This document shows positions 1-7,374 of a stretch of DNA of 20,743 nucleotides, one piece after another. This DNA is from SYHX01 sp049317645 (GTDB lineage: Bacteria > Bacteroidota > Bacteroidia > UBA7662): contig JBMOHV010000033.1 of the NCBI GenBank assembly GCA_049317645.1, positions 1-20,743 on the forward strand, given 5' to 3'. The notes under the pieces were generated by a model. It was not told the DNA's origin. It was given only the letters and a program-made list of their open reading frames with translations, and ran no database searches. The first letter of the stretch is position 1, and every line of letters starts with the position of its first letter. Position numbers and translations under genes: made by a program.

Positions 1-546
1 CGTTTGGTAAAGCCAAAAATTAACCGACAAAATCCATAACGAACCTCCGGCGACCCCGGTCCACTCGTAATACTGAATCCACCAAGGATGATTGGCGGGG
101 GCATGACCCAGGAGCATCCACGGGAAATCCAGATCGATGCGCTGATGCACATATTCCATCGCCAGCCAGGGACTCACCCAGGCCAGCCATTGCAACCAGA
201 CCTTCTTGTCGGTGGCCAAAGAACCCGCTTTTTGGAGCCATGCATAAAACATAACGGCCAAGGTGAGGTAGAGCGCATTGGCCACGACTCCAGCCACTGC
301 ACCAATCAAAGCGGCCCGATAAACCCACCAAGTACTCAAACCAAAAGCCAAACAAGCAGCACCAAAAATCACCGGCAAAGGCCTGCGGGTATGATCCACC
401 ACCCACAACAAAGGGATCAAGGCTACCCAACTCAAGGGAAGGAAATCGTGGGGAGGGAAGGACAACCACCAAGCCAGGCCGGCTAGGCCCCCCAAAACCC
501 AAGGAAAGAGACCAGGGGATATCCATCGGGCTATCATCGGATTCAT
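1..546 (-). CDS. lnt: Apolipoprotein N-acyltransferase, N-terminal part (cut by window edge)
   Basis: The open frame on the minus strand runs off the left edge, giving 182 residues of a protein that is usually about 500 or more. It is rich in Trp and hydrophobic segments: a first helix around L-G-G-L-A-G-L-A-W-W-L-S-F-P-P, then L-S-W-V-A-L-I-P-L-L-W-V. A conserved stretch follows, with P-W-L-A-M-E-Y, D-F-P-W-M-L-L-G and Y-Y-E-W-T-G-V-A-G-G-S-L-W. The F-P-W...LG and YEWTGVxGGSLW patterns are hallmarks of Lnt between its membrane domain and its nitrilase domain. Lnt adds the third acyl chain to lipoproteins in the inner membrane. The nitrilase domain with the catalytic Glu-Lys-Cys lies outside the window. 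The start is ATG at 546, or ATG at 537 three codons later. It is divergent from the protease gene. Confidence 0.85.
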   Translation of the reverse strand, partial: MNPMIARWISPGLFPWVLGGLAGLAWWLSFPPHDFLPLSWVALIPLLWVVDHTRRPLPVIFGAACLAFGLSTWWVYRAALIGAVAGVVANALYLTLAVMFYAWLQKAGSLATDKKVWLQWLAWVSPWLAMEYVHQRIDLDFPWMLLGHAPANHPWWIQYYEWTGVAGGSLWILSVNFWLYQT

Positions 547-626
547 ACTGCAAAAAACGGAGGAAGTCGTTTCCAAACCAAAGAACATCGGGATGGTTTA
601 AATCTTTGTAATTTGCACGAGTTCTT

Positions 627-3600
627 ATGAAAAATATTCGAAAAAGCCGATTTGGGCAAGCCCTTAGCCCCTCCACGATGAATATATTCCTCCGGGGGGT
701 CCTCGTTTTGGTCATTTCCGCCATCGCGGCCGCTCACCCGGATCGGGTGGCTGCGGCGGCTGTTTTCTCGGAATTCGGACCCTCGGTCTTTCGACTACCG
801 CACCAAGGGGGGGTCTTGGAAATACCCATCCTGCCCACCGGTATCGGTAAAATGCGCCAACAATGGAAAGGCTGGGCGTCTTGGGATGGACGCGTTTACC
901 TGCTCATGGGTTGCAAGCGCTTGCCAACGGCCACGGAATGGGAAGCGCTTAACCAGGAAGGGCTGCGTTTTGAGGGGTATCTCCCTCCGCTGGGTTACTT
1001 TGTTTCGGCACCCGCAGATTATAATAAATCATTGTTAAAAGAATTATCTTTTCCAAAATCCCCCATCCTTGCCATCGCCCCCGTTGATCCTCTGCTGAAG
1101 CTGAGTCTATTTCTAATGGAGAACGGGTTTCCACGTTTGACGGTTGACTCCGACGGACGCGCCCTCCTCCATGTCACACTGCATGCGAGTGCATCGGTTG
1201 AACAATGGACCAGGGAAATCAGCCTTGTTCCAGGCATTGAAATCGCCAAATCACCCCAAGGGCAGGACGGTATCGCCCTGCAGATGCCTCCGCATCTTTT
1301 GCCTACCCTCCTGCAACACCCGGCTGTTCAATTCATTGAACCTGGAAGCCAGCCCGGAGAACCCGAGGATCGGGAAGCCCGCAGTCTGCACCGGGGTCAC
1401 GCCATTGATAACCTTGTGATAGGCGGTCGTCGCTTTGATGGGGATAGCGTCGTGGTGGCCATTGCGGACGATGGAGCCATCGGTCCGCATATTGATTTTG
1501 CGGGGCGTGTCACGCAATACACGACCAATACCGCAGCAGCCAACACCCACGGGGATATGGTCGCCGGCATCTCCGTTGGCAACGGCAACCTCAATCCAAC
1601 CCGCATCGGTGCGGCCACCAAGGCCTATTTGCACATGTACGGAATCTCCAGTTACCCCCATGTGAGCAATGCCGTGACCAACTTGAGCACCCTGGGGACC
1701 ACCCTGACCTCCACCTCCTATTCCGAAGTCAACGGGGGTCTCTACAACAGCAGCGCCGTCAGCATCGATGCCCAATTGAACAGCAACCCCTTGCTTATGC
1801 ACGTTTTTTCTGCTGGCAATGCCGGAACCTCGGACCACGGGTACGGTGCCGGTTCCGGATGGGGGAACATTACCGGTGGTTACAAAGCCGGCAAAAATGT
1901 GATCGCCGTCGGCAATCTTCGTAACACGGATTCGCTCGAAAATTCATCGAGCCGAGGCCCGGCCAGCGATGGACGCATCAAACCCGATATCAGCGCCAAT
2001 GGTTACAACCAAATGTCCACCGGTCCCAACAATACCTACCAGGTGGGGGGTGGAACATCCGCTGCCTCGCCCAGCGTCATGGGAACCCTCGCTCAAATTA
2101 GCCATGCCTACCGCAGCTTAAATCAAATCCGCCCTCCTGCCGCGCTCCTCAAAGCCGCCATCCTCAATACAGCCGAGGATCTTGGGAACCCCGGGCCGGA
2201 TTTTCGCTTTGGTTGGGGCCGAATCAACGCCCTAAGGGCGGTGGATTTATTGCAGGACAATCGATACCAAACCGGCACCCTCAACCAGGGAGATAGCCAG
2301 AGTCTGGTCTTGGATATTCCACCCCTTACCCGGCAATTAAGGGTGATGCTCTATTGGGCGGACCGGGCAGGAGTCGCGAACGCTACCAAGGCTCTCGTCA
2401 ACAACTTGGATCTCCGCGTTCTATCTCCCGTTGGGACCGCGGTCTTGCCATTGGTTCTCAACCCAACACCGACCGTTGCAGCCCTGAGTGCCCCAGCTAC
2501 TCCCGGTATCGATACCCTGAACAATGCAGAGCAGGTTCGCATCCTGAATCCTGCACCGGGGAATTACACGGTGCGCGTTCATGGGACCGGAATTGCCCAA
2601 GGACCTCAAACCTATTGGTTGGTCTACGAGTTGCATACCGATCAAATTAAAGTGACCTATCCCATGGGCGGAGAGAGCTTTGTTAGCGGAGAGACGGAAT
2701 TGATTCGCTGGGATGCAACCGGCAATACCGGAACCTTTACCGTCCAATGGAGCAATAACAACGGGCAAACCTGGTCGAACATCGCTTCCAATTTGGGGCC
2801 GAATGTTCGCCATACCTCTTGGGTTGTTCCTTCGACCACCGGTGGTCAATACAAAATCCGGGTTCTATCGGGAAGTCTAACGGGGGAATCCACCCAAACC
2901 TTCAGCGTCAGTCCTGCTGTGACGGGACTGGCCTTTGGGTATATCTGCCCCACCGAGCTGGGCTTGGTTTGGACACCGATGAGCGGAGCGGGTCGTTACA
3001 TCGTGCACCGATTGGGGGCACGCACCATGGATTCCATCGGAACCACCACAGGAAGCAATTTTACGGTTACCGGAACCAATTTAACCTCCGAAGATTGGTA
3101 TGCTATTACAGCCGTTGGGAACTCCAGCGCGTGGAGGGGTCGCCGCAGTCTAGCCGTTTCCAAACCTTTGAACACCACAACCGGTTGCCAAACGGCCCCG
3201 GTTGCCAATTTTGGAGGGTCCTCCCAACAAGCTTGCCTGAACCAAACGCTCACCCTGCTGGACCAAAGCCAAAACAATCCAACCAACTGGCAGTGGACGA
3301 TTGCTCCGGCTTCCTTTGTTTTTGTGAACAATACCAACGCCAACTCCCCCAATCCTCAAGTTCAATTTACCGCCAACGGCACCTACACGGTCACCCTGGT
3401 GGCGGGAAATAGTTACGGCTCCGATACGTTGAGCAGGCTTCAGTTTATCAGTGTGGGGCAGGGTCAGTCGCTACCGATTTCGGTTAATTTTTCGGGGCTG
3501 GGTCTGCCGTCGGGTTGGGCTCTCCAAAATCCTGATTCGTCAACAACCTGGGTTTACCGCAGCGGTACCGGCCCTGGAGGAAGCACCACCACCATGGCTT

Positions 3601-4490
3601 GGATTAATTTTTTTGCGTACAATGCCAGGGGTCAAGAAGACGGCATGGTGAGTCCCATCCTGGATTTGACCAATGCCAATCCACAGAACACCTGGTTAAC
3701 TTTTGATGTGGCCTATGCCCCCTACAACACAACCTATGTGGATGGATTGCGGATTGATGTATCATCCGACTGCGGAACCACCTATACCAACGGCGTTTAC
3801 AACAAAAGCGGCAGCAGCCTCGGAACCGTTCCGGCCAGCACGACGACCTTTACGCCCACAACGGCCGCCCAATGGCGCAAAGACAGTGTCAATCTGGGTG
3901 CCTATGCCGGTCAACGAATCCGCCTGCGATGGACCGCCATCAATGATTACGGTAACAATTTGTATTTGACGAATCTGCAATTGAGCAGCAGCGGGCAACC
4001 ATCGGGTTTACCGGTCAGCGGTCGATTGGTCTATGCCAACAATACCCAAACATCCCTTAGCAACTCCTTGGTGATCCTCAAACAAAACAACCAAGTCTTG
4101 GCCACCGATACCACCGACGCGTTGGGTCAATTCAATTTAGGATTCCGAGCCCCGGGATCCTATACCCTGGAGTACCTCACCTTCAAGCCTTGGGGCGGGG
4201 TGAATGCGACCGATGCCTTGGGAATTAACAGGCATTTTGGGAACTTGGCTCCTTTGGCGGGGTTGCCCTTGGTCGCCGCCGACGCCAATGCGTCCAATGC
4301 GGTGAATTCGACCGATGCCCTGATGGTTTCAAGGCGTTTCTCGAATCAAATCAATGCCTTCCCCTTGGGCGATTGGGTTTGGGGCACCTTGAACCTCAAC
4401 CTCGTGAACGGCGGGTCCTATACCAATCTTCTCTTGCAGGGCCTCTGCGGCGGAGATGTCAATGGATCCTACGTACCCAACGGACTCTAA
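627..4490 (+). CDS. Secreted multidomain subtilisin-like serine protease (S8, KP-43-like) with PKD and dockerin-like modules
   Basis: This is a 1287-residue secreted protein. A signal peptide begins at M1 or at M18 (ATG at 678), whose N-I-F-L-R-G-V-L-V-L-V segment is the better-shaped start. After a pro-region come the S8 catalytic residues: D281 (A-I-A-D-D-G), H308 (N-T-H-G-D-M-V-A-G), oxyanion N398 (S-A-G-N) and S478 (G-T-S-A-A-S-P). A jelly-roll domain with Y-W-A-D and L-V-N-N-L-D-L (about 550-670) matches the C-terminal barrel of KP-43-type subtilisins. Further modules are Ig-like (672-763), FN3-like (764-850), PKD-like (858-945), a MAM-like jelly roll (950-1122), a carboxypeptidase-regulatory-like module (1128-1182) and a dockerin-like pair with N-A-T-D-A-L and N-S-T-D-A-L, ending G-D-V-N-G-S-Y-V-P. 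I see no type IX secretion C-terminal domain after it. The likely role is extracellular protein degradation; the substrate is unknown. Confidence 0.9.
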   Translation: MKNIRKSRFGQALSPSTMNIFLRGVLVLVISAIAAAHPDRVAAAAVFSEFGPSVFRLPHQGGVLEIPILPTGIGKMRQQWKGWASWDGRVYLLMGCKRLPTATEWEALNQEGLRFEGYLPPLGYFVSAPADYNKSLLKELSFPKSPILAIAPVDPLLKLSLFLMENGFPRLTVDSDGRALLHVTLHASASVEQWTREISLVPGIEIAKSPQGQDGIALQMPPHLLPTLLQHPAVQFIEPGSQPGEPEDREARSLHRGHAIDNLVIGGRRFDGDSVVVAIADDGAIGPHIDFAGRVTQYTTNTAAANTHGDMVAGISVGNGNLNPTRIGAATKAYLHMYGISSYPHVSNAVTNLSTLGTTLTSTSYSEVNGGLYNSSAVSIDAQLNSNPLLMHVFSAGNAGTSDHGYGAGSGWGNITGGYKAGKNVIAVGNLRNTDSLENSSSRGPASDGRIKPDISANGYNQMSTGPNNTYQVGGGTSAASPSVMGTLAQISHAYRSLNQIRPPAALLKAAILNTAEDLGNPGPDFRFGWGRINALRAVDLLQDNRYQTGTLNQGDSQSLVLDIPPLTRQLRVMLYWADRAGVANATKALVNNLDLRVLSPVGTAVLPLVLNPTPTVAALSAPATPGIDTLNNAEQVRILNPAPGNYTVRVHGTGIAQGPQTYWLVYELHTDQIKVTYPMGGESFVSGETELIRWDATGNTGTFTVQWSNNNGQTWSNIASNLGPNVRHTSWVVPSTTGGQYKIRVLSGSLTGESTQTFSVSPAVTGLAFGYICPTELGLVWTPMSGAGRYIVHRLGARTMDSIGTTTGSNFTVTGTNLTSEDWYAITAVGNSSAWRGRRSLAVSKPLNTTTGCQTAPVANFGGSSQQACLNQTLTLLDQSQNNPTNWQWTIAPASFVFVNNTNANSPNPQVQFTANGTYTVTLVAGNSYGSDTLSRLQFISVGQGQSLPISVNFSGLGLPSGWALQNPDSSTTWVYRSGTGPGGSTTTMAWINFFAYNARGQEDGMVSPILDLTNANPQNTWLTFDVAYAPYNTTYVDGLRIDVSSDCGTTYTNGVYNKSGSSLGTVPASTTTFTPTTAAQWRKDSVNLGAYAGQRIRLRWTAINDYGNNLYLTNLQLSSSGQPSGLPVSGRLVYANNTQTSLSNSLVILKQNNQVLATDTTDALGQFNLGFRAPGSYTLEYLTFKPWGGVNATDALGINRHFGNLAPLAGLPLVAADANASNAVNSTDALMVSRRFSNQINAFPLGDWVWGTLNLNLVNGGSYTNLLLQGLCGGDVNGSYVPNGL

Positions 4491-4508
4491 TCAGCTGCAC
4501 CCGCAGTT

Positions 4509-5249
4509 TTAGGCGTCCTCTTCGGCTTCACGGGATTCGGGGACGTCGGTGCGAGCCTTGGCTCCTTCGATGACCAGCACCATTTCGCCCTTGGGCGGTC
4601 GTTGGGTACAGGCCGCCTCCAATTCCCCCAAGGACAAACGCAGGGTTTCCTGATGCAGTTTGGTGAGTTCCCTCGCCAAGCAAGCACGACGCTCGGGGCC
4701 CAGAGCGGTTTTGAGCTCCCCAAGGGTCCGAAGAATCCGGTGAGGAGATTCGTACAAAACAACGGTCCGGCTTTCGGAACGCAGGCTTTCGATTCGGGTT
4801 TTGCGACCCTTTTTGAGGGGCAAAAAACCTTCAAAAACAAATCGATCGCAAGGAAAACCCGACAAAAGCAAGGCCGGGATGAGCGCCGTTGGGCCGGGCA
4901 GAACATCCACCTCCAATCCTTGTTCTAACAATGCACGCACCAAAAGAAATCCGGGGTCTGAAACCCCGGGCGTCCCTGCATCCGAAACCAATACGATCGT
5001 CCGCCCGTTGCGAATTTGTTCCACAACCCTCGTTAACACGGCATGTTCATTGTGCGCATGGTAGGGCTGCAAGGGGGCGTTGATTCCCAAGAGTTTGAAC
5101 AACAAACCCGTCCGTCGAGTATCCTCACAGAGGACCGCATCCGCACTGCGCAGAGCTTCGAGGCTGCGAACGGTTATATCCCCCAAGTTGCCCAAAGGGG
5201 TGGCCACCAGCAACAAACGTCCGCTTGATGCGGCAGACCCGGAGGTCAT
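4509..5249 (-). CDS. rsmI: 16S rRNA (cytidine(1402)-2'-O)-methyltransferase
   Basis: RsmI uses S-adenosylmethionine to methylate the 2'-O of C1402 in 16S rRNA at the decoding site. The 246-residue product has the family signatures in order: L-V-A-T-P-L-G-N-L-G-D-I-T near the N terminus, E-D-T-R-R-T-G, S-D-A-G-T-P-G-V-S-D-P-G, L-P-G-P-T-A-L-I-P-A-L-L-L-S-G-F-P, and Y-E-S-P-H-R-I. These mark the tetrapyrrole-methylase fold. It is slightly shorter than many homologues and ends after an acidic tail. The start ATG at 5249 overlaps the purS stop as ATGA, so the two are probably translationally coupled. Its stop lies 18 bases from the stop of the convergent protease gene, with no obvious terminator between them. 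Confidence 0.93.
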   Translation of the reverse strand: MTSGSAASSGRLLLVATPLGNLGDITVRSLEALRSADAVLCEDTRRTGLLFKLLGINAPLQPYHAHNEHAVLTRVVEQIRNGRTIVLVSDAGTPGVSDPGFLLVRALLEQGLEVDVLPGPTALIPALLLSGFPCDRFVFEGFLPLKKGRKTRIESLRSESRTVVLYESPHRILRTLGELKTALGPERRACLARELTKLHQETLRLSLGELEAACTQRPPKGEMVLVIEGAKARTDVPESREAEEDA

Positions 5250-5503
5250 TGTTCTTCGTGAATCCGAAAGTCAAAGGATTCCATGACCATATTGGCCAGG
5301 AGTTCTCGGCAGGCCTTGGTGGTGATGGCCTCGGCCTCGGCACGATCAGCCGCCTCGAGGCGAAGGCGCAAATGCTTGCCAACCCGTACATCCTGCACAT
5401 GGTTCAGGTTCAGGGCCGCCAATCCGGTCAGTACGGCTTTTCCCTGGGGATCCAGCAAAGCATCGTGCGGCATGATGTCAATTTCTGCAATAAATCGGGT
5501 CAT
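5246..5503 (-). CDS. purS: Phosphoribosylformylglycinamidine synthase subunit PurS
   Basis: This 85-residue protein matches the small structural subunit of the three-part PurLQS complex, which converts FGAR to FGAM in purine synthesis. Diagnostic features are L-L-D-P-Q-G-K-A-V near the start, V-Q-D-V-R-V-G-K-H in the middle and C-R-E-L-L-A-N-M-V-M-E near the end, closely matching Bacillus-type PurS in order and length. The start ATG at 5503 overlaps the pssA stop (ATGA), and its own stop overlaps the rsmI start in the same way. A longer in-frame reading starting at 5614 would lie inside pssA and adds nothing family-like. purL and purQ are not in the window. Confidence 0.9.
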   Translation of the reverse strand: MTRFIAEIDIMPHDALLDPQGKAVLTGLAALNLNHVQDVRVGKHLRLRLEAADRAEAEAITTKACRELLANMVMESFDFRIHEEQ

Positions 5504-6285
5504 AGATATCGGGCGATAAAAAAGGAATAAGGAAAATAAAAAAGCATAACAAAAAACAGACCGGCCAAGCCGCCGGCCATGATAGCCACAGCACCCACGC
5601 CCAACAGGACCCAACGTGCTGCATTGACACGGGGTGCTCCACTTTCAAATTTCATCGAAAGCAGGGGCCAAGGAGATACCAATAACCATGAACCCATCAA
5701 AGCTGCGACGGCCAAGTGCCAGGCCTCCAATTGTAACAAATACAAGGCGGGCCATGTATCCAAGGCGCCCAAAAAACTCATCCACAAGATGGCATGGGCC
5801 GGTGTTGGCAAACCCCGAAAAAAGCGACTGGAACCTTCTTCCAAATTAAAGCGAGCCAAACGCCAAGCTGAAGCCAGGGGGATCGCGGCAAAGGCAAGCA
5901 ACCACCAACCCTCGGAATGGGATGGCCAGGGGGCCATGGGCCAGTACATCGGCCCTGTTTCATCGGTTGGCCAAGGCGAAGCCCCGTAAGATGGCAACAA
6001 ACTGCGGGCATGGACCATGGCCAGGCAGGCGGGCAGAACCCCAAAGGAAACCAAGTCGGCCAAGGAATCCAGCTCCTTGCCCATGGGGCTGGGGGCCCGC
6101 AGCCATCGGGCCGCTGCTCCATCCCCAAAATCAAGCAAAGCGGCCAAAATGATCATCATCCATGCCCAGTCGTAGCCCCCGTTGAGTGCACCTACAATCC
6201 CCAGGCAGCCGCAAAGCAGGTTGGCCAAGGTCAGGGCATTGGGGACCGCAAAGCGGATGGCGCGCGGTATACGTTCTGGATTCAC
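5500..6285 (-). CDS. pssA: CDP-diacylglycerol--serine O-phosphatidyltransferase
   Basis: This 261-residue membrane protein has a complete CDP-alcohol phosphatidyltransferase motif: D55-G56-x2-A59-R60-x8-G69-x3-D73-x3-D77, whose aspartates bind metal and the CDP headgroup. The N-terminal P-N-A-L-T-L-A-N-L-L-C-G helix is typical of PssA. Several hydrophobic helices follow, with A-W-R-L-A-R-F-N and F-x-G-L-P-T-P-A, which are PssA-like. It makes phosphatidylserine for phosphatidylethanolamine synthesis at the inner membrane. The start is GTG at 6285: an in-frame TGA lies two codons upstream, so no longer start exists. It is first in a run with purS and rsmI, linked by ATGA overlaps. PgsA is a less likely alternative given the PssA-like N terminus and the A-R-F-N motif. 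Confidence 0.88.
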   Translation of the reverse strand: MNPERIPRAIRFAVPNALTLANLLCGCLGIVGALNGGYDWAWMMIILAALLDFGDGAAARWLRAPSPMGKELDSLADLVSFGVLPACLAMVHARSLLPSYGASPWPTDETGPMYWPMAPWPSHSEGWWLLAFAAIPLASAWRLARFNLEEGSSRFFRGLPTPAHAILWMSFLGALDTWPALYLLQLEAWHLAVAALMGSWLLVSPWPLLSMKFESGAPRVNAARWVLLGVGAVAIMAGGLAGLFFVMLFYFPYSFFIARYL

Positions 6286-6289
6286 TCCT

Positions 6290-6297
6290 CAAAATTA
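6290..6297 (-). promoter_or_regulatory. Possible Bacteroidota -7 element upstream of pssA
   Basis: The minus strand reads TAATTTTG, an exact match to the TAnnTTTG element of Bacteroidota housekeeping promoters. It ends only 4 bases before the pssA GTG, so a transcript from it would be nearly leaderless. No clear TTTG -33 box is seen at the usual spacing. This is a weak call. Confidence 0.3.
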
Positions 6298-6319
6298 AGC
6301 CCACCCCCTGCATCAAGGG

Positions 6320-6964
6320 ATGGGTCGTATTTTTGGCCTTCTTGATTTTTGGTACGTGATACGATTTCTTTTGTGCTTGGTTTTTTTGAACCTGGGGACC
6401 TATCGCAATGGCTCCGGAGCCTCTTTGCCCTGGCCATCCAACCCTATGGACTCCCTTTCGAACAGGCCCTGTTACCTCACTTGGCCGGATTCCCTATGCG
6501 AACCGACCACCTTACGAGGACTCATGGGCAAGATCCCCATCGAAGTCAACCGGGTTCAACGACCTGAATTGTACGCCATGCTTGCCAAATGGTCCAAATA
6601 CCCCTACCGCTACGCCGGCCGTACCTCCCAAGGCATCGACTGCAGTGGTTTGGTTTGCGAAATCCAACGGACGGTTTACGGAAGGTCCTACAGCGGGGGC
6701 TCCGCCGATATCTACCCCAAACTCACCAAAATTCCCAAAGAAGAGCTTCAAGAGGGGGACATGGTTTTTTTTAAAATTCGAAAAAACAAAATCTCCCATG
6801 TAGGGCTTTATCTAGGTAACAACCTCTTTTTGCACGCCACCACCAAAGCCGGGGTCATCGTTTCCGACCTTGATGAAGAATATTACCGCCGCCGCTATTA
6901 TGGTGCTGGCCGAGACCCCAAAGCCCCGACCTGCACCCCCCTTTACCTCCCCACGACCCCATGA
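6320..6964 (+). CDS. NlpC/P60 family cell-wall hydrolase
   Basis: This 214-residue protein has an N-terminal hydrophobic segment (about residues 9-27, with no clear lipobox), suggesting a signal peptide or membrane anchor, followed by one NlpC/P60 domain. The catalytic triad is visible: C108 in I-D-C-S-G-L-V, H160 in I-S-H-V-G-L-Y-L-G and H172 in F-L-H-A-T-T-K-A-G-V. W-S-K-Y-P-Y-R-Y-A-G before the cysteine and L-Q-E-G-D-M-V-F-F are also typical. Such enzymes cleave peptide bonds in peptidoglycan stems in the periplasm. Its stop overlaps the menI start as ATGA, so it is likely co-translated with the menaquinone genes, an unexpected pairing. The start region is 34 bases from the divergent pssA start. 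The exact substrate bond cannot be told from sequence. Confidence 0.88.
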   Translation: MGRIFGLLDFWYVIRFLLCLVFLNLGTYRNGSGASLPWPSNPMDSLSNRPCYLTWPDSLCEPTTLRGLMGKIPIEVNRVQRPELYAMLAKWSKYPYRYAGRTSQGIDCSGLVCEIQRTVYGRSYSGGSADIYPKLTKIPKEELQEGDMVFFKIRKNKISHVGLYLGNNLFLHATTKAGVIVSDLDEEYYRRRYYGAGRDPKAPTCTPLYLPTTP

Positions 6965-7374
6965 CACCCGAAGCCATCCTTGAAGCCGTCCGTGAATCCA
7001 TGCGAGGAAATCTCTGCGAATCCCTGGGCATGGAAATCCTCCATGCTGAGATGGGCCAACTAAAGGCTCGAATGCCGGTCGACCATCGAACGCGCCAACC
7101 TTTTGGGCTGCTGCACGGCGGTGCCTCCGTTGCATTGGCCGAAACCCTGGGCAGCATTGGCGCCAATATGCTGGCCGGGAAAGGACGTTATGCGGTAGGG
7201 ATGGAAATTAATGCGAATCATTTGCGGGCCGTCCGAGATGGTTATGTTACAGGAACCGCCACCATTATCCACAACGGCCGCTCGAGCCAAGTTTGGGAAA
7301 TTCGTGTTTGCGATGAACAAGATCAGCTTTGCTGCATCTCCCGCTTTACAGCCGCCCTACGCGACCAAGCATGA
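6961..7374 (+). CDS. menI: Hotdog-fold thioesterase, probable 1,4-dihydroxy-2-naphthoyl-CoA hydrolase
   Basis: This 137-residue protein belongs to the PaaI/YdiI hotdog thioesterase group. H52-G53-G54 lies on the central helix, and E61 in V-A-L-A-E-T-L-G-S is the expected catalytic carboxylate (equivalent to E63 in E. coli YdiI). The context is strong: it overlaps the NlpC gene stop and the menF start by ATGA, and is followed by menD and menB. A role in removing CoA from 1,4-dihydroxy-2-naphthoyl-CoA, made by MenB, therefore fits. The family alone would allow other aryl-CoA or acyl-CoA substrates, so the specific name leans on gene context. Confidence 0.82.
   Translation: MTPEAILEAVRESMRGNLCESLGMEILHAEMGQLKARMPVDHRTRQPFGLLHGGASVALAETLGSIGANMLAGKGRYAVGMEINANHLRAVRDGYVTGTATIIHNGRSSQVWEIRVCDEQDQLCCISRFTAALRDQA

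Noticed and set aside
603..615. TAATTTG-like promoter element upstream of the protease gene
   Set aside because: It has one spacer base instead of two before TTTG and no matching -33 box, so it is too weak to list.
20..724. A 234-codon open frame on the minus strand
   Set aside because: It overlaps the lnt frame, which has strong family motifs. The alternative frame has low-complexity Gly/Cys/Phe-rich sequence and no family pattern.
1251..1838. A 195-codon antisense frame inside the protease gene
   Set aside because: It lies over the S8 catalytic domain, which is clearly coding on the plus strand, and the Gly/Val-rich product is typical of a shadow frame.
2819..3412. A 197-codon plus-strand frame inside the protease gene
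   Set aside because: It is out of frame with the continuous protease sequence, is rich in Arg, His, Gln and Ser, and lacks domain patterns.
4491..4508. Bidirectional terminator between the protease and rsmI genes
   Set aside because: The 18-base gap holds no stem-loop with a T-run.
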